Below are positions 25,540-33,617 of a stretch of DNA of 64,000 bases, piece after piece. Source of the stretch: Candidimonas nitroreducens. Its GTDB lineage: Bacteria; Pseudomonadota; Gammaproteobacteria; Burkholderiales; Burkholderiaceae_B. Location of the stretch: assembly GCF_002209565.1 (NCBI RefSeq), contig NZ_NJIH01000002.1, positions 1 to 64,000 of the forward strand. Reading direction: 5' to 3'. The translations under genes were made by a program, and so were the position numbers. How positions within the stretch are numbered: position 1 is the first letter of the stretch; the number at the start of each line of letters is the position of its first letter. The notes below the pieces were generated by a model. That model ran no database searches. It saw nothing but the letters and a program-made list of their open reading frames with translations, and had not been told where the DNA came from.

Positions 25540-26412
25540 TCAGGGCCGCGCCAGGAGCACCACGCCGGCTATGATCACCGCACAGCCCAGCAGGCGCCCC
25601 GGCCCCACTTTTTCCTTGAGGATCAGAAAGCCCGCCAGTGTGCCTATCATCAGCGACATTTCGCGCAGCGGCGCGATCTGGCTGACTTCCCCGCCCTGGC
25701 GCAGGGCGTACAGCACCAGAATATACGCCAGCGGAGACAGCAGCCCGACGATGAGCGCCGGCAGCCATTTGCCGCGCATGCGTTCCCAGTACAGCCTGCG
25801 CCGCACCCAGGCGTCCGGCGCCATCATCATGGTGATCGTCAGGCCGGTGCACCAGTCGAGCACCACCGGCGAGATGCGCAGGTTCTTGACGCTGTAGGCA
25901 TCGGCAACCGTGTAGCAGGCGATCAGCACGCCCACCAGCAGGCCCCAGCGCACGCCTGTCCAGGCACGCGGCTGCTTGAAGATACTCAAATTGCCTTGCG
26001 TGGCGATGAGCAGCACGCCGCCCACCACACAGAACATGCCGGCCACCTTGCCGACCGAGGGCGTGTCGCCCAGCCATAGATAGGCGCCCGCACTGGCCAG
26101 CAAAGGCCCGGTGCCGCGCGCGATCGGGTACACCACGGACAGATCGCCCACTTGGTAGCCGCGCTGCAGGCACAGGCCGTAGCCCAGGTGGATGACGGCG
26201 CTGAGCACGATGAAGCCGACCGCCGCGACGCTCCATACCGTGGCGCCGACCCACAGCTCGTACACCACCCACGGCGCCAGCAGCAGCGTCGAGCAAACCC
26301 GGTAGCCGAGCACGAATGCGGCGCCGCCCGAAGACGCCCGCTTGGCCAGCAGATTCCATGTAGCGTGGAATACCGCCGACAGAAAAATCAGCGCAAAGAC
26401 TTGGGCGGACAT
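25540..26412 (-). CDS. EamA/DMT family transporter
   Basis: A 290-residue membrane protein with ten predicted helices arranged as two EamA halves. Typical segments are ALIFLSAVFHATWNLLAKRA at the N-terminus, SVVYPIARGTGPLLASAGAY at the end of the first half, and SQIAPLREMSLMIGTLAGFL with a terminal GCAVIIAGVVLL. The substrate is unknown; relatives export metabolites or amino acids. The ATG at 26412 begins immediately before TM1. It is separated from the ArsC-like gene by 21 bp on the same strand, so the two may be co-transcribed. Confidence 0.82.
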   Translation of the reverse strand: MSAQVFALIFLSAVFHATWNLLAKRASSGGAAFVLGYRVCSTLLLAPWVVYELWVGATVWSVAAVGFIVLSAVIHLGYGLCLQRGYQVGDLSVVYPIARGTGPLLASAGAYLWLGDTPSVGKVAGMFCVVGGVLLIATQGNLSIFKQPRAWTGVRWGLLVGVLIACYTVADAYSVKNLRISPVVLDWCTGLTITMMMAPDAWVRRRLYWERMRGKWLPALIVGLLSPLAYILVLYALRQGGEVSQIAPLREMSLMIGTLAGFLILKEKVGPGRLLGCAVIIAGVVLLARP

Positions 26413-26433
26413 GCCGCGGCGCGATCGCTGCGG

Positions 26434-26778
26434 CTACAGGATGTCTTGCAGCACGTCCGCGGGGCGGCACAGCCGCGTGCCGCGCCCGGTTACGACAAAG
26501 GGCCGGTTGATCAGCACCGGATGCTCGAGCATCGCCGCGACAAGCCGCTCGTCGTCGACAGCCGGATCGTCCAGCTTCAGTTCCTGGTACAGCGCCTCTT
26601 TGCTGCGTACCGCCTGGCGCACGCTAAGCCCGGCATCGGCGATCAACCGCAGCAGCTCGTCGCGGCTGGGAGGCGTTTTCAGGTATTCGATGATTTCGGG
26701 GTTTTCGCCGTGTTCTTGAAGCGCCTGCAGCACGGTGCGCGAAGTTCCACAGCGGGGGTTATGGTAGATGCGGGTCAT
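26434..26778 (-). CDS. arsC: Arsenate reductase, glutaredoxin-coupled ArsC family
   Basis: A 114-residue enzyme reducing arsenate to arsenite with glutathione and glutaredoxin. NPRCGTSRTVL carries the catalytic Cys at about residue 11. Arg residues corresponding to the R773 ArsC triad are visible in SVRQAVRSK, INRPFVVTG and GTRLCRP. PPSRDEL also matches that enzyme. No arsR, arsB or acr3 gene is adjacent, so this may be a house-keeping or orphan copy. The ATG at 26778 starts six residues before the active-site loop, the normal arrangement. Confidence 0.88.
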   Translation of the reverse strand: MTRIYHNPRCGTSRTVLQALQEHGENPEIIEYLKTPPSRDELLRLIADAGLSVRQAVRSKEALYQELKLDDPAVDDERLVAAMLEHPVLINRPFVVTGRGTRLCRPADVLQDIL

Positions 26779-27215
26779 GGATTCGGGGCGTAAATTGCTT
26801 TTAATGGATATACAATGGATAGCATGGCAGCCGGCCTCGCCGGCCCATGAACAGCGGCCCGGCGGCGGGTGTCGGCATACGGGCGGAGCAGCAGGCAGGC
26901 CAAGTGCAACGCAAGCCTCATAGTAGCCCAATCCGCTGCGCGCCATCGGGAAGCCGCCATGGATTCACGGCGGGCAAGGCTCGGCGCTGGCCGGCAAGGC
27001 GGCCAGCGCCGAGGCAAGCAAGCCGCGCAGCGCCAGGCCGCTTGCTATTGTTTGCCGCCAGCACGCAGCGCCTGTTAAAGTGTGCGTGGCCCAACCCCGA
27101 CCTGGCCCAGGGTTTTCAGGTACTCGCCCACGCGCAGGCGAAACAGGCGGCCGGACGCACCGGCAACCTGGTGCGCCGGCATTGCGCATAGGCGCGGCCC
27201 CCAAGGATCGTACGA
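26779..27215. other. 437-bp gap between arsC and the DUF3298 lipoprotein gene
   Basis: This divergent gap must hold both promoters. Near 26790-26825 it is AT-richer, with a TATACAAT box on the plus strand. The rest is GC-rich with short palindromes (GCCGGCCTCGCCGGC at about 26829-26843). One open frame of 114 codons at 26847-27191 has no recognisable motif and is not called. Confidence 0.35.
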
Positions 27216-28061
27216 ATGAGCCCGATGACAACAACCCGCCCGATGGCCGCCACGGCATCCCGCGCACGGCCAGGCCGCTGGCTGCTGGCGCTCGCCGCAG
27301 TCGGCGTGCTGGCCGGCTGCGGCGGCGGCCCGGCCCAGAACATATCCCTGATTCCAGGCAACCAGATCGAGGCGCAGAGCCGCCGCGACGGGCTGTTCGT
27401 CCAGCCCGTCAAGTGGCAGCACACCAAGCCGGGCTGCCAGGGAGAGTGTCCCAGCATCAAGCTCGAATCCCTGGTGTTTCCCAGCGTGCCGCGCCTGACG
27501 CAGCTGGTGGATCACGCCCTGGCCATGATGACCGGCGTCAATGCAAAGCGCATCCCGCCCTATTCCACGGTGGCGGGCTACGAAGAGTATTTCTGGAAAA
27601 CGGCGGCGCCGCGCGACTCGACGATGCTGTCGGCCAAGGCGCGCTACCGCAGCAAGTACCTGACCGTGATCGAGCTGGACACCTGGCAGTATCTCACCGG
27701 CGCGGCGCATGGGCTTTCCGCGACCCAGTTCCTGAACTGGGACAACAGCCGCCAAGGGGTACTGAGCCTGGATCAGGTGCTGCTGCCCGGCAAGCATCAG
27801 GCCTACGTCGAGGCGCTGCGCGCCGCTCACCAGCGCTGGCTTGCGAGCAATCCCGATGCCCGGCACGACCCGGCCACCTATAACAGGCTGTGGCCGTTCC
27901 AGCCCAGCGACAACTACGCGTTCAGCGACGACGGGCTGGTGGTGAAATACGATTCGTACCAGATCGCCCCTTATTCCGCGGGCCAGCCCGAACTGCGCAT
28001 CCCGTATGCGGAACTGGCCGGGATCCTGAAGCCCGAGTACTTACCTTCGGCGTCCCGCTAA
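27216..28061 (+). CDS. DUF3298/DUF4163-type lipoprotein (RsiV-like)
   Basis: A 281-residue putative lipoprotein. The signal (GRWLLALAAVGVLAGCGGG) has a lipobox with Cys at about residue 35. The mature part has YRSKYLTVIELDTWQYLTGA, AHGLSATQFLNWD and the terminal YDSYQIAPYSAGQPELRIPY, which match the DUF3298 domain of RsiV-like proteins and related cell-envelope lipoproteins. The function is not established; in RsiV this domain binds lysozyme. The ATG at 27216 has AAGGA about 7 bases upstream, with another ATG three codons on. It is divergent from arsC. Confidence 0.75.
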   Translation: MSPMTTTRPMAATASRARPGRWLLALAAVGVLAGCGGGPAQNISLIPGNQIEAQSRRDGLFVQPVKWQHTKPGCQGECPSIKLESLVFPSVPRLTQLVDHALAMMTGVNAKRIPPYSTVAGYEEYFWKTAAPRDSTMLSAKARYRSKYLTVIELDTWQYLTGAAHGLSATQFLNWDNSRQGVLSLDQVLLPGKHQAYVEALRAAHQRWLASNPDARHDPATYNRLWPFQPSDNYAFSDDGLVVKYDSYQIAPYSAGQPELRIPYAELAGILKPEYLPSASR

Positions 28062-28125
28062 GGCCTAGCTGAAGCCAGCTAAAGCAAGTTTGGCTCAAGT
28101 GTTTACCGGGTTTTCGTGGCGCTTG

Positions 28126-28243
28126 CCTAACGAGGATGGCAGTTGCGGCCACCCCCGAGGATGAAAGAGGCTTCTTTCACATTAATGCAATGCTTCGAAG
28201 CATGTAAATACCTGAACTGAAAATGTTCTAAAGCCTCGTTAGG
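28126..28243. repeat. 118-bp element with terminal inverted repeats; holds copy 2 of the 60-bp repeat
   Basis: The ends CCTAACGAGG (28126-28135) and CCTCGTTAGG (28234-28243) are perfect 10-bp inverted repeats. The first 60 bases match 8045-8104 at 59 positions. Internal hairpins are TGAAAGA/TCTTTCA and TGCTTCGAAGCA. It looks like a small non-autonomous mobile or palindromic element lying after the DUF3298 lipoprotein gene. No coding capacity is seen. Confidence 0.75.
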
Positions 28244-28308
28244 GCCGGCACTCGGCGGCGTGCCCGTTGCCGGCCAATACGAGGCCGTGCCCGGCGGCAA
28301 GATACGGT

Positions 28309-28420
28309 TCAAAGCCTGGGTACGCTCAAAGCCTGGGTACGCTCAAAGCTTGGGTACGCTCAAAGCCTGGGTATGCTCAAAGCTTGGGTACGCTCAAAGT
28401 CCAGGTACCCTCAAAGCCTG
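28309..28420. repeat. 17-bp tandem repeat, about 6.6 copies
   Basis: The unit TCAAAGCCTGGGTACGC is repeated head to tail six times with 0-4 changes per unit, plus a partial seventh. The unit starts are at 28309, 28326, 28343, 28360, 28377, 28394 and 28411. It lies downstream of both the lipoprotein gene and the convergent ankyrin gene, and is non-coding. Unit length is not a multiple of three. Confidence 0.9.
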
Positions 28421-28484
28421 TACGAGGCGGCGGCCCCTGGCTGGCGCCGCGCGCCAGGCGGCGCGCCTGGCGCGGTTTCGGGTT

Positions 28485-29429
28485 TCAGTTCGGCACCGGC
28501 TTGCCGGCATTGTCCTCGGGGCTGAAATATTTGGCCGTCGAGTTCTCCGAGCCTGCCCCCTGCCCGGCAGACGCAGGCTGCGCTTCCTGCTGCGCGGCAG
28601 GCGCGGCGCCGGTCGGCGCGACACCGCCGCCGGGCACGCCAGCCTCACCCGGTGCCGTGGCGCCTGCGCCGTCCCCGGCCGGGGCACCGGCCGGCGCCTG
28701 CCCCGCCTGCCCGGCCGTATCGCGCGCGTGCTGCGCGGCGCGTTCGGCCAGCGTCTTCTGGATAAGCGCATGCAGATGATCCGCCAGCTCTTCGTGCTTG
28801 CCCAGGCGCGCCCAGTCGGCCGCGTCGTGGCCGCCCATGTTCTGCACGATGGGCACCGCGCCCTTATCGAGCAGGTATTGAACGACGGGCTGGCTGCCGG
28901 AAAACGCCGCCATCATCAGCGCGGTGGTGCCGTCGGGCGACGGCGCATCGATAATGGCGCGATGCGCCACGAGCATCTGCACAGTGTCCAGGTGCCCTTT
29001 CGAGGCAGCGTACTGCAAGGGCGTCCAGCCCAGCCGGTTGACCTTGGCGCCGCGCGCGATCAACGCCTCGGCGCGCCGGGTCTGGCCCACCACCGCCAGA
29101 TACATCAGCGGTGTCTCGTTATTGATATTGGTGACGTTCACCTTGGTGCGGCGGTCGGCGGCCAGTACGTCGTAGACGTGCCAGGCGCCGTCGCGCACGG
29201 CCTGCATGATGGCCGGCTGGCCCTTGGCGGTAACCGCGTTGGGATCGGCGCCCTGCGCGAGCAGGGTCTTGATGTCCCCGGCGCGGTCATTGGCGACGTC
29301 GACCCACCAGTCCGCAGGCACCGCGGCTGCGTGCGCGGCCGCACACAGCGCAAGGCCGGCGCAGGCCAGCATAGCCTTGTCCCATTTTGCCCAAACCGTT
29401 GCCACATGGGGAATCTTATAAATATTCAT
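28485..29429 (-). CDS. Secreted ankyrin-repeat protein
   Basis: A protein of about 314 residues. A signal-peptide-like segment (AMLACAGLALCAAAHA, about residues 16-31) is followed by four to five ankyrin repeats at about 40-210 (DIKTLLAQGADPNAVTAKGQ, NETPLMYLAVVGQTRRAEAL, GWTPLQYAASKGHLDTVQML, GTTALMMAAFSGSQPVVQYL). The low-complexity Ala/Gly/Pro tail runs from about 235 to the end. Ankyrin repeats bind other proteins; the partner is unknown. The start is uncertain: the ATG at 29429 lacks a ribosome-binding site, and a GTG about nine codons later could serve. The promoter region is AT-rich and carries an octamer repeat. Confidence 0.78.
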   Translation of the reverse strand: MNIYKIPHVATVWAKWDKAMLACAGLALCAAAHAAAVPADWWVDVANDRAGDIKTLLAQGADPNAVTAKGQPAIMQAVRDGAWHVYDVLAADRRTKVNVTNINNETPLMYLAVVGQTRRAEALIARGAKVNRLGWTPLQYAASKGHLDTVQMLVAHRAIIDAPSPDGTTALMMAAFSGSQPVVQYLLDKGAVPIVQNMGGHDAADWARLGKHEELADHLHALIQKTLAERAAQHARDTAGQAGQAPAGAPAGDGAGATAPGEAGVPGGGVAPTGAAPAAQQEAQPASAGQGAGSENSTAKYFSPEDNAGKPVPN

Positions 29430-29438
29430 AATAATCAA

Positions 29439-29530
29439 TATATTACAAATTAAATTTAAACTACTTTATTTAAAGTGAATTATTTAAAATAAATTATTTA
29501 AAGTAATTTCTAGAGAGCAAATCATCAAAG
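29439..29530 (-). promoter_or_regulatory. AT-rich promoter region of the ankyrin gene
   Basis: About 90 bases are far richer in A and T than the surroundings. Repeated TTATTTAAA-type words give several overlapping inverted repeats (TTATTTAAAATAAATTATTT). It lies directly upstream of the ankyrin gene and suits a promoter, possibly one bound by an H-NS-like silencer. Exact -35/-10 elements cannot be picked with confidence. Confidence 0.4.
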
Positions 29531-29566
29531 AACAGCCAGCAACGCCAAGCAACAGGCCGGGGATGC

Positions 29567-29638
29567 CGGCACGTCGGCACGTCGGCACGTCGGCACGTCG
29601 GCACGTCAGCACGTCAGCACGTCAGCACGTCAGCACGT
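29567..29638. repeat. Octamer tandem repeat, nine copies
   Basis: CGGCACGT is repeated five times (29567-29606), then CAGCACGT four times (29607-29638), with no interruptions. It lies 138-209 bp upstream of the ankyrin start and just past the 3' end of tatD. Such a perfect 8-bp array is prone to slipped-strand change. A shift in copy number would alter promoter spacing, not a reading frame. Confidence 0.93.
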
Positions 29639-29693
29639 CAGCAGCACATGATAAGCCTCAAAGCCATCTGCTAATGAAATAATTTACTTTAGA

Positions 29694-30464
29694 TTAATTT
29701 TCTATCTTATTGAATAATTTAAAAAAATTATCAGTGGAATATTTTGCGACTTCGGCTACGGGCATCTCTCGCAGCTCGGCGATCTTTTCCGCCACGTGTA
29801 TCACTTTTGAAGGATCATTCAGTTTGCCCCGATGCGGCACCGGCGCCAGATACGGGGAGTCGGTCTCGATCAGCAGGCGTTCCAGCGGCAGCTTGCGAGC
29901 CACGTCCTGCAAGGCCGCGGCATTCTTGAATGTGACGATGCCCGAGAGCGAAATATAGAAATTCATCTCCATGGCGGCTTGCGCCACTTCCCAGCTTTCG
30001 GTGAAGCAGTGCATCACGCCGCCGCATTCGGCCGCCCCCTCTTCCTGCATGATGCGCAAGGTGTCGGCGCTGGCCGAGCGGGTATGGATGATGAGCGGCA
30101 GACCGCTGGCGCGGGCCGCGCGTATGTGGATGCGGAAGCGTTCGCGCTGCCATTCCAGCGGCTCGGCCAGGCGAAAGTAATCCAGGCCGGTTTCGCCAAT
30201 GGCCACGACCTTGGGCGTGCGCGCCAGGCGCAGCAGCTCGTCCAGGGTCGGCTCGGTGATGTCTTCGTAGTCGGGGTGCACGCCCACCGAGGCATGCAGC
30301 TGCGGGTGCGCATCGACGATTTCCATCAGCCCGGGCCAATCTTCCAGGTTGACGCTGACCACCAGGGCGCGCCCGACATTGTTGTGCCGCATGCGCTCCA
30401 GGATGCTGGGCAGGTCGCGGGCAAGATCGGGAAAATTCAGATGGCAATGGGAATCGACGTACAT
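29694..30464 (-). CDS. tatD: TatD family metal-dependent hydrolase
   Basis: A 256-residue TIM-barrel metallohydrolase with DNase activity in characterised members. Metal-binding motifs are SHCHLNFP (residues 5-12), GVHPDYE, IGETGLDYFRL, IIHTRSA, MHCFTES and ETDSPYLAPVPHRGK. The length is normal. The ATG at 30464 precedes the first HxH motif by the usual distance. It is read in the same direction as holB, as in many bacteria, but 242 bp containing a palindromic element separate them. Its last ~15 codons are AT-rich, merging into the AT-rich intergenic region. Confidence 0.92.
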   Translation of the reverse strand: MYVDSHCHLNFPDLARDLPSILERMRHNNVGRALVVSVNLEDWPGLMEIVDAHPQLHASVGVHPDYEDITEPTLDELLRLARTPKVVAIGETGLDYFRLAEPLEWQRERFRIHIRAARASGLPLIIHTRSASADTLRIMQEEGAAECGGVMHCFTESWEVAQAAMEMNFYISLSGIVTFKNAAALQDVARKLPLERLLIETDSPYLAPVPHRGKLNDPSKVIHVAEKIAELREMPVAEVAKYSTDNFFKLFNKIEN

Positions 30465-30529
30465 GCAAGGCTCGGAAGGGGGGCGGAATACGGCCGCCTG
30501 GGCTTGCCTCGATTTTAACCCTCAGGCCG

Positions 30530-30701
30530 TGATTCCATTTTTAAACCGACCCTGTGCTCAGGAACAGGCTCCAAGCCTCGCTCGCCCCCGCCCCAAAGGG
30601 CGGGGTTTGCGCCCTGGCTCGCGATCCGCTTGGCTTGCCGTACCGGGTGAGCTGCCTGCGCTGCGCTTACGCGTTCACGATTGAGTTTAGGAATGGAATC
30701 A
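30530..30701. repeat. Palindromic intergenic element, copy 1 (inverted orientation)
   Basis: A 172-bp element between holB and tatD. The ends are inverted repeats related to TGATTCCATTTCTAAATC. The interior includes a CCCCGCCC/GGGGCGGG hairpin at about 30590-30606 and a degenerate copy of the shared core (30627-30672). Relative to the copies at 41974 and 48758 it is in the opposite orientation. It ends 5 bases from the holB stop codon. Confidence 0.8.
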
Positions 30702-30706
30702 GGGAA

Positions 30707-31747
30707 TCAGGCGCCCGATGCGCAAGCCTGCGCCACGCGCTGCAGCACGGCGTGCGCGAACAGTTTGGCATTGAGCGGGTGCCCCGCCAGCGCACGCTGC
30801 TGGCCAAGCCATCTGCCGGTTTCGCCCAGGCTGGCGAGATCCGCATGCTCGGCCGCGCGGCGTATGCCTTGTTCCGCCTGTGGAAAATAGCGCAGGGGCG
30901 CGGCGGAGGCAGCCAGCAGCAGATCCAGGAGCAGCCGCTGCAGGGCATCGATCCAGACGGCGGGCGCCTCTTTTTCGAGCTCGTCGGCCAGCTCGCCGAT
31001 ATCGGGCGCATGGCCATGCGCCAGTGCCGCGATCAGGCGTTCCAGCCACTGCGGGCATGCCGCTGTGCGGCTGCGCGCGAGCTCCAGCGCCGCCAGCGGT
31101 GCGCCACCCGCCGCCGCCAGCCAGGGTTCGGCCTGAGCCACGCCCTGCCCGGCCAGCCAGGCCAGCGCCTCGTCCCGCGCGGGGACGGCCAGAGGCAGGC
31201 GCCGGCAGCGCGATACCAGGGTAGGCAGCAGGCGGTCGGGTGCGTCGGCGACCAGCAGGAAAACCGTGTGCTCGGGGGGCTCTTCCAGCACCTTGAGCAC
31301 GGCGTTGGCCGAAATCGCGTTGAGCGCCTGGGCCGGATACAGCACCGCGACGCGCCAGCCGCCGCGGTGCGTGGCGGTGTTGAACCAGGAATGCAGGGCG
31401 CGCAGCTGATCGACGCGTATGTAGCGCGACGGCGCCGTCTTGGAAGCCGTTGCGGCCTCTTCCTCGGCCTCGCCGCCCTCTTCCACGGCCACGGCATCGG
31501 GGCGGATGCGCCGCAGATCCGGATGATTGCCCGCAGCCACCCATAAGCAGGCCGCGCAATGGCCGCAGGCCAGGCCATGCCGGGGCGATTCGCACAGCAG
31601 GCTGGCGGCGCCCGCCAGCGCGAACTGCCGCTTGCCCGTGCCGGCCAGCCCGTGTATCAGCCAGGCGTGCGAGAAGCGTTCTCTGCCGGCGAGCCAGGCG
31701 CGCGCCGCATCGGTCTGCCACGGCAAGAAGGCGGGAATGGCGCTCAT
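30707..31747 (-). CDS. holB: DNA polymerase III subunit delta'
   Basis: A 346-residue clamp-loader subunit that helps load the beta clamp. It has a P-loop-like HGLAGTGKRQFAL (about residues 32-44), a zinc module built from four Cys (LLCESPRHGLACGHCAACLW), and LEEPPEHTVFLLVAD with the SRC-type sensor LVSRCRRLPL, all characteristic of HolB. An acidic insertion (EEGGEAEEEA) lies at about 88-98. The ATG at 31747 is chosen for the family N-terminus (PAFLPWQTDAARAW). The gene follows tmk by about 115 bp on the same strand. Confidence 0.92.
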   Translation of the reverse strand: MSAIPAFLPWQTDAARAWLAGRERFSHAWLIHGLAGTGKRQFALAGAASLLCESPRHGLACGHCAACLWVAAGNHPDLRRIRPDAVAVEEGGEAEEEAATASKTAPSRYIRVDQLRALHSWFNTATHRGGWRVAVLYPAQALNAISANAVLKVLEEPPEHTVFLLVADAPDRLLPTLVSRCRRLPLAVPARDEALAWLAGQGVAQAEPWLAAAGGAPLAALELARSRTAACPQWLERLIAALAHGHAPDIGELADELEKEAPAVWIDALQRLLLDLLLAASAAPLRYFPQAEQGIRRAAEHADLASLGETGRWLGQQRALAGHPLNAKLFAHAVLQRVAQACASGA

Positions 31748-31862
31748 GGGCGTGCGCTCCGCGCCCGCCACCCTGCGGGAAGAGACGCGTGTCTTGCGGG
31801 CAGCGGCGCGTATCCCGAGGGCATAAGCGCACGTCCCGCGGACGGCCAGGCGTACGGCCCGT

Positions 31863-32501
31863 TCATGTACGCTCCCGCCAGTCCCGCAGCAGGGCCTGCA
31901 AGTCTTCGGCCAGCTCGCGGCGCACCATCTCGATGGAGCGGGTGGAATCGATGATGTGTATGCGTTGCGGACACTCGCGGCCGCGTTCGTGATAGGCCTG
32001 GCGCGTACGCTCGAAAAAAGCGCCGTTCTCGCGTTCGAAACGATCGGGCTCGCGCGCGCCCGCCCGCCGGCCGCGCGCCACCTCCAGCGGCACGTCGAAC
32101 AGCCAGGTGCGGTCGGGCTGCAGATGGGGATGCACCCATTGTTCCAGCACGCGGATCGGCTCTGCGCCCAGCCCGCGCCCACCGCCCTGGTAGGCGTAGC
32201 TGGCGTCGGTATAGCGGTCGCACACCACCCAGTCGCCGCGCGCCAGCGCCGGCTCGATGACCTGCTCTATGTGCTCGCAGCGGGCGGCGAACATCAGCAG
32301 GGTCTCGGTCTTCAGGTGCATGGGCTGCTCGAGCATCATGGCGCGCAGCGCCTCGCCCAGCGCCGTGCCGCCGGGCTCGCGGGTGGCGACGACCGGCAGG
32401 CCCTGGCCGCGGATCGCGTCGACCAGCCATTGCACATGCGTGCTCTTGCCCGCGCCGTCCAGGCCTTCCAGGGTGATGAAACAACCGCGTCGATTCTGCA
32501 T
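31863..32501 (-). CDS. tmk: Thymidylate kinase
   Basis: A 212-residue enzyme phosphorylating dTMP to dTDP. The P-loop is [12 protein letters not shown] (residues 11-22), followed by [14 protein letters not shown], the [16 protein letters not shown] substrate loop and a LID with basic residues ([15 protein letters not shown]). Length and order match the family. The ATG at 32501 overlaps the mltG stop by one base (TGATG), so the two genes are coupled, and holB follows. Confidence 0.95.
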   Translation of the reverse strand: MQNRRGCFITLEGLDGAGKSTHVQWLVDAIRGQGLPVVATREPGGTALGEALRAMMLEQPMHLKTETLLMFAARCEHIEQVIEPALARGDWVVCDRYTDASYAYQGGGRGLGAEPIRVLEQWVHPHLQPDRTWLFDVPLEVARGRRAGAREPDRFERENGAFFERTRQAYHERGRECPQRIHIIDSTRSIEMVRRELAEDLQALLRDWRERT

Positions 32502-33511
32502 CAGCGCCCCGACTTCAGTATGTATTTGGACACCGCCCGATTGTGTTCCGGCAGGTTTTCGGAAAACTCGCTGGAGCCGTCGCCGCGCGCCACGAAGTAC
32601 AGGTACTTGCTGACCTCGGGCTGCACCGCCGCCATCAGCGAAGCCCTGCTCGGGCTGCAGATCGGCGTGGGCGGCAGGCCGGCGCGCGTATAGGTGTTCC
32701 AGGGCGTGTCGGCGTTCAGGTCGGCCTTGCGCAGCTTGCCCTGATAGGCCGCGCCCAGCCCGTAGATGACCGTGGGGTCGGTCTGCAGCGGCATGTGCAG
32801 GCGCAGCCGGTTCATGAACACCCCGGAGATGCGCTTGCGATCGGCGACGTTGGCGGTTTCTTTCTCGATGATCGAGGCCAGGATCAAAGCCTGGTACGGA
32901 GACTCGATCGCCAGGCCGGGATCGCGCTCTTTCCAGACCGAGGCCAGCAGTTGCTGCTGCGCCTTGTAGGCGCGGCGCAGTATGTCGAAATCGCTGGAGT
33001 CGGGCACGAACACATAGGTGTCGGGAAAGAACAGGCCTTCGGGACTGCTTTCCGTGGCGCCCAGGCGCTTGAGCAGCTCGGCGTCGGAAACATCCTGCAG
33101 GGTGTGGCGTATCTGCGGGTTGTCGCGCAAGGCCTGGCGTATGCGCTGGTAGGTCCAGCCCTCGACCAAGGTGATGCGTGTCTGGGTCATTTCGCCGCTG
33201 GCCATGCGCGCAAGCAGCGTCAGCGGCGTGTCGCCGGGCTCGGTTTCGTAGGCGCCGGCCTTGATCAGCTTGTCGCTGCCGCTGGCGCGGGCAAGCCAGA
33301 CAAAGGCCTCTTCGTTGATGCGTATGCCCGCCTTGCGCATGGCCTGGGCCACGGCGCGCGGCCGGCTGCCCACCTCGACCAGATAGTCGATGCGCGGCGC
33401 GGCAAGCTCGACGGGGCTGTGCGCCCAGTGCCAGGCCGCCCAGCCGCCCGCGGCCACCAGCAGCACGCAGGCCAGCAGCCCGTAGAGGAATATCGATGCG
33501 ACTTTCTTCAT
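32501..33511 (-). CDS. mltG: Endolytic transglycosylase MltG (YceG family)
   Basis: A 336-residue inner-membrane murein lytic enzyme that cuts nascent glycan strands. A single N-terminal membrane anchor ([20 protein letters not shown], residues 5-24) precedes a LysM-like part and the YceG domain. The catalytic Glu lies in [20 protein letters not shown], with [14 protein letters not shown] and [16 protein letters not shown] following. The ATG at 33511 gives the MKK start before the anchor. It is divergent from ygfZ and coupled to tmk, the common mltG-tmk-holB order. Confidence 0.93.
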   Translation of the reverse strand: MKKVASIFLYGLLACVLLVAAGGWAAWHWAHSPVELAAPRIDYLVEVGSRPRAVAQAMRKAGIRINEEAFVWLARASGSDKLIKAGAYETEPGDTPLTLLARMASGEMTQTRITLVEGWTYQRIRQALRDNPQIRHTLQDVSDAELLKRLGATESSPEGLFFPDTYVFVPDSSDFDILRRAYKAQQQLLASVWKERDPGLAIESPYQALILASIIEKETANVADRKRISGVFMNRLRLHMPLQTDPTVIYGLGAAYQGKLRKADLNADTPWNTYTRAGLPPTPICSPSRASLMAAVQPEVSKYLYFVARGDGSSEFSENLPEHNRAVSKYILKSGR

Positions 33512-33617
33512 TGTCTCAAGTGTAGCCCGGGCTCGATGCGTGGTCATGGCAGCGCCGATCCGGCAAGCCCGCTATCATAATCGCTGTACCCCTTTGTGTC
33601 TTTTAGATGTCTTTCCC

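Noticed and set aside
26847-27191. Possible small plus-strand gene of 114 codons
   Set aside because: No motif, no ribosome-binding site and skewed composition; treated as part of the intergenic gap.
29567-29638. CRISPR-like array
   Set aside because: The repeats are contiguous octamers without spacers and there are no cas genes, so it is a simple tandem repeat.
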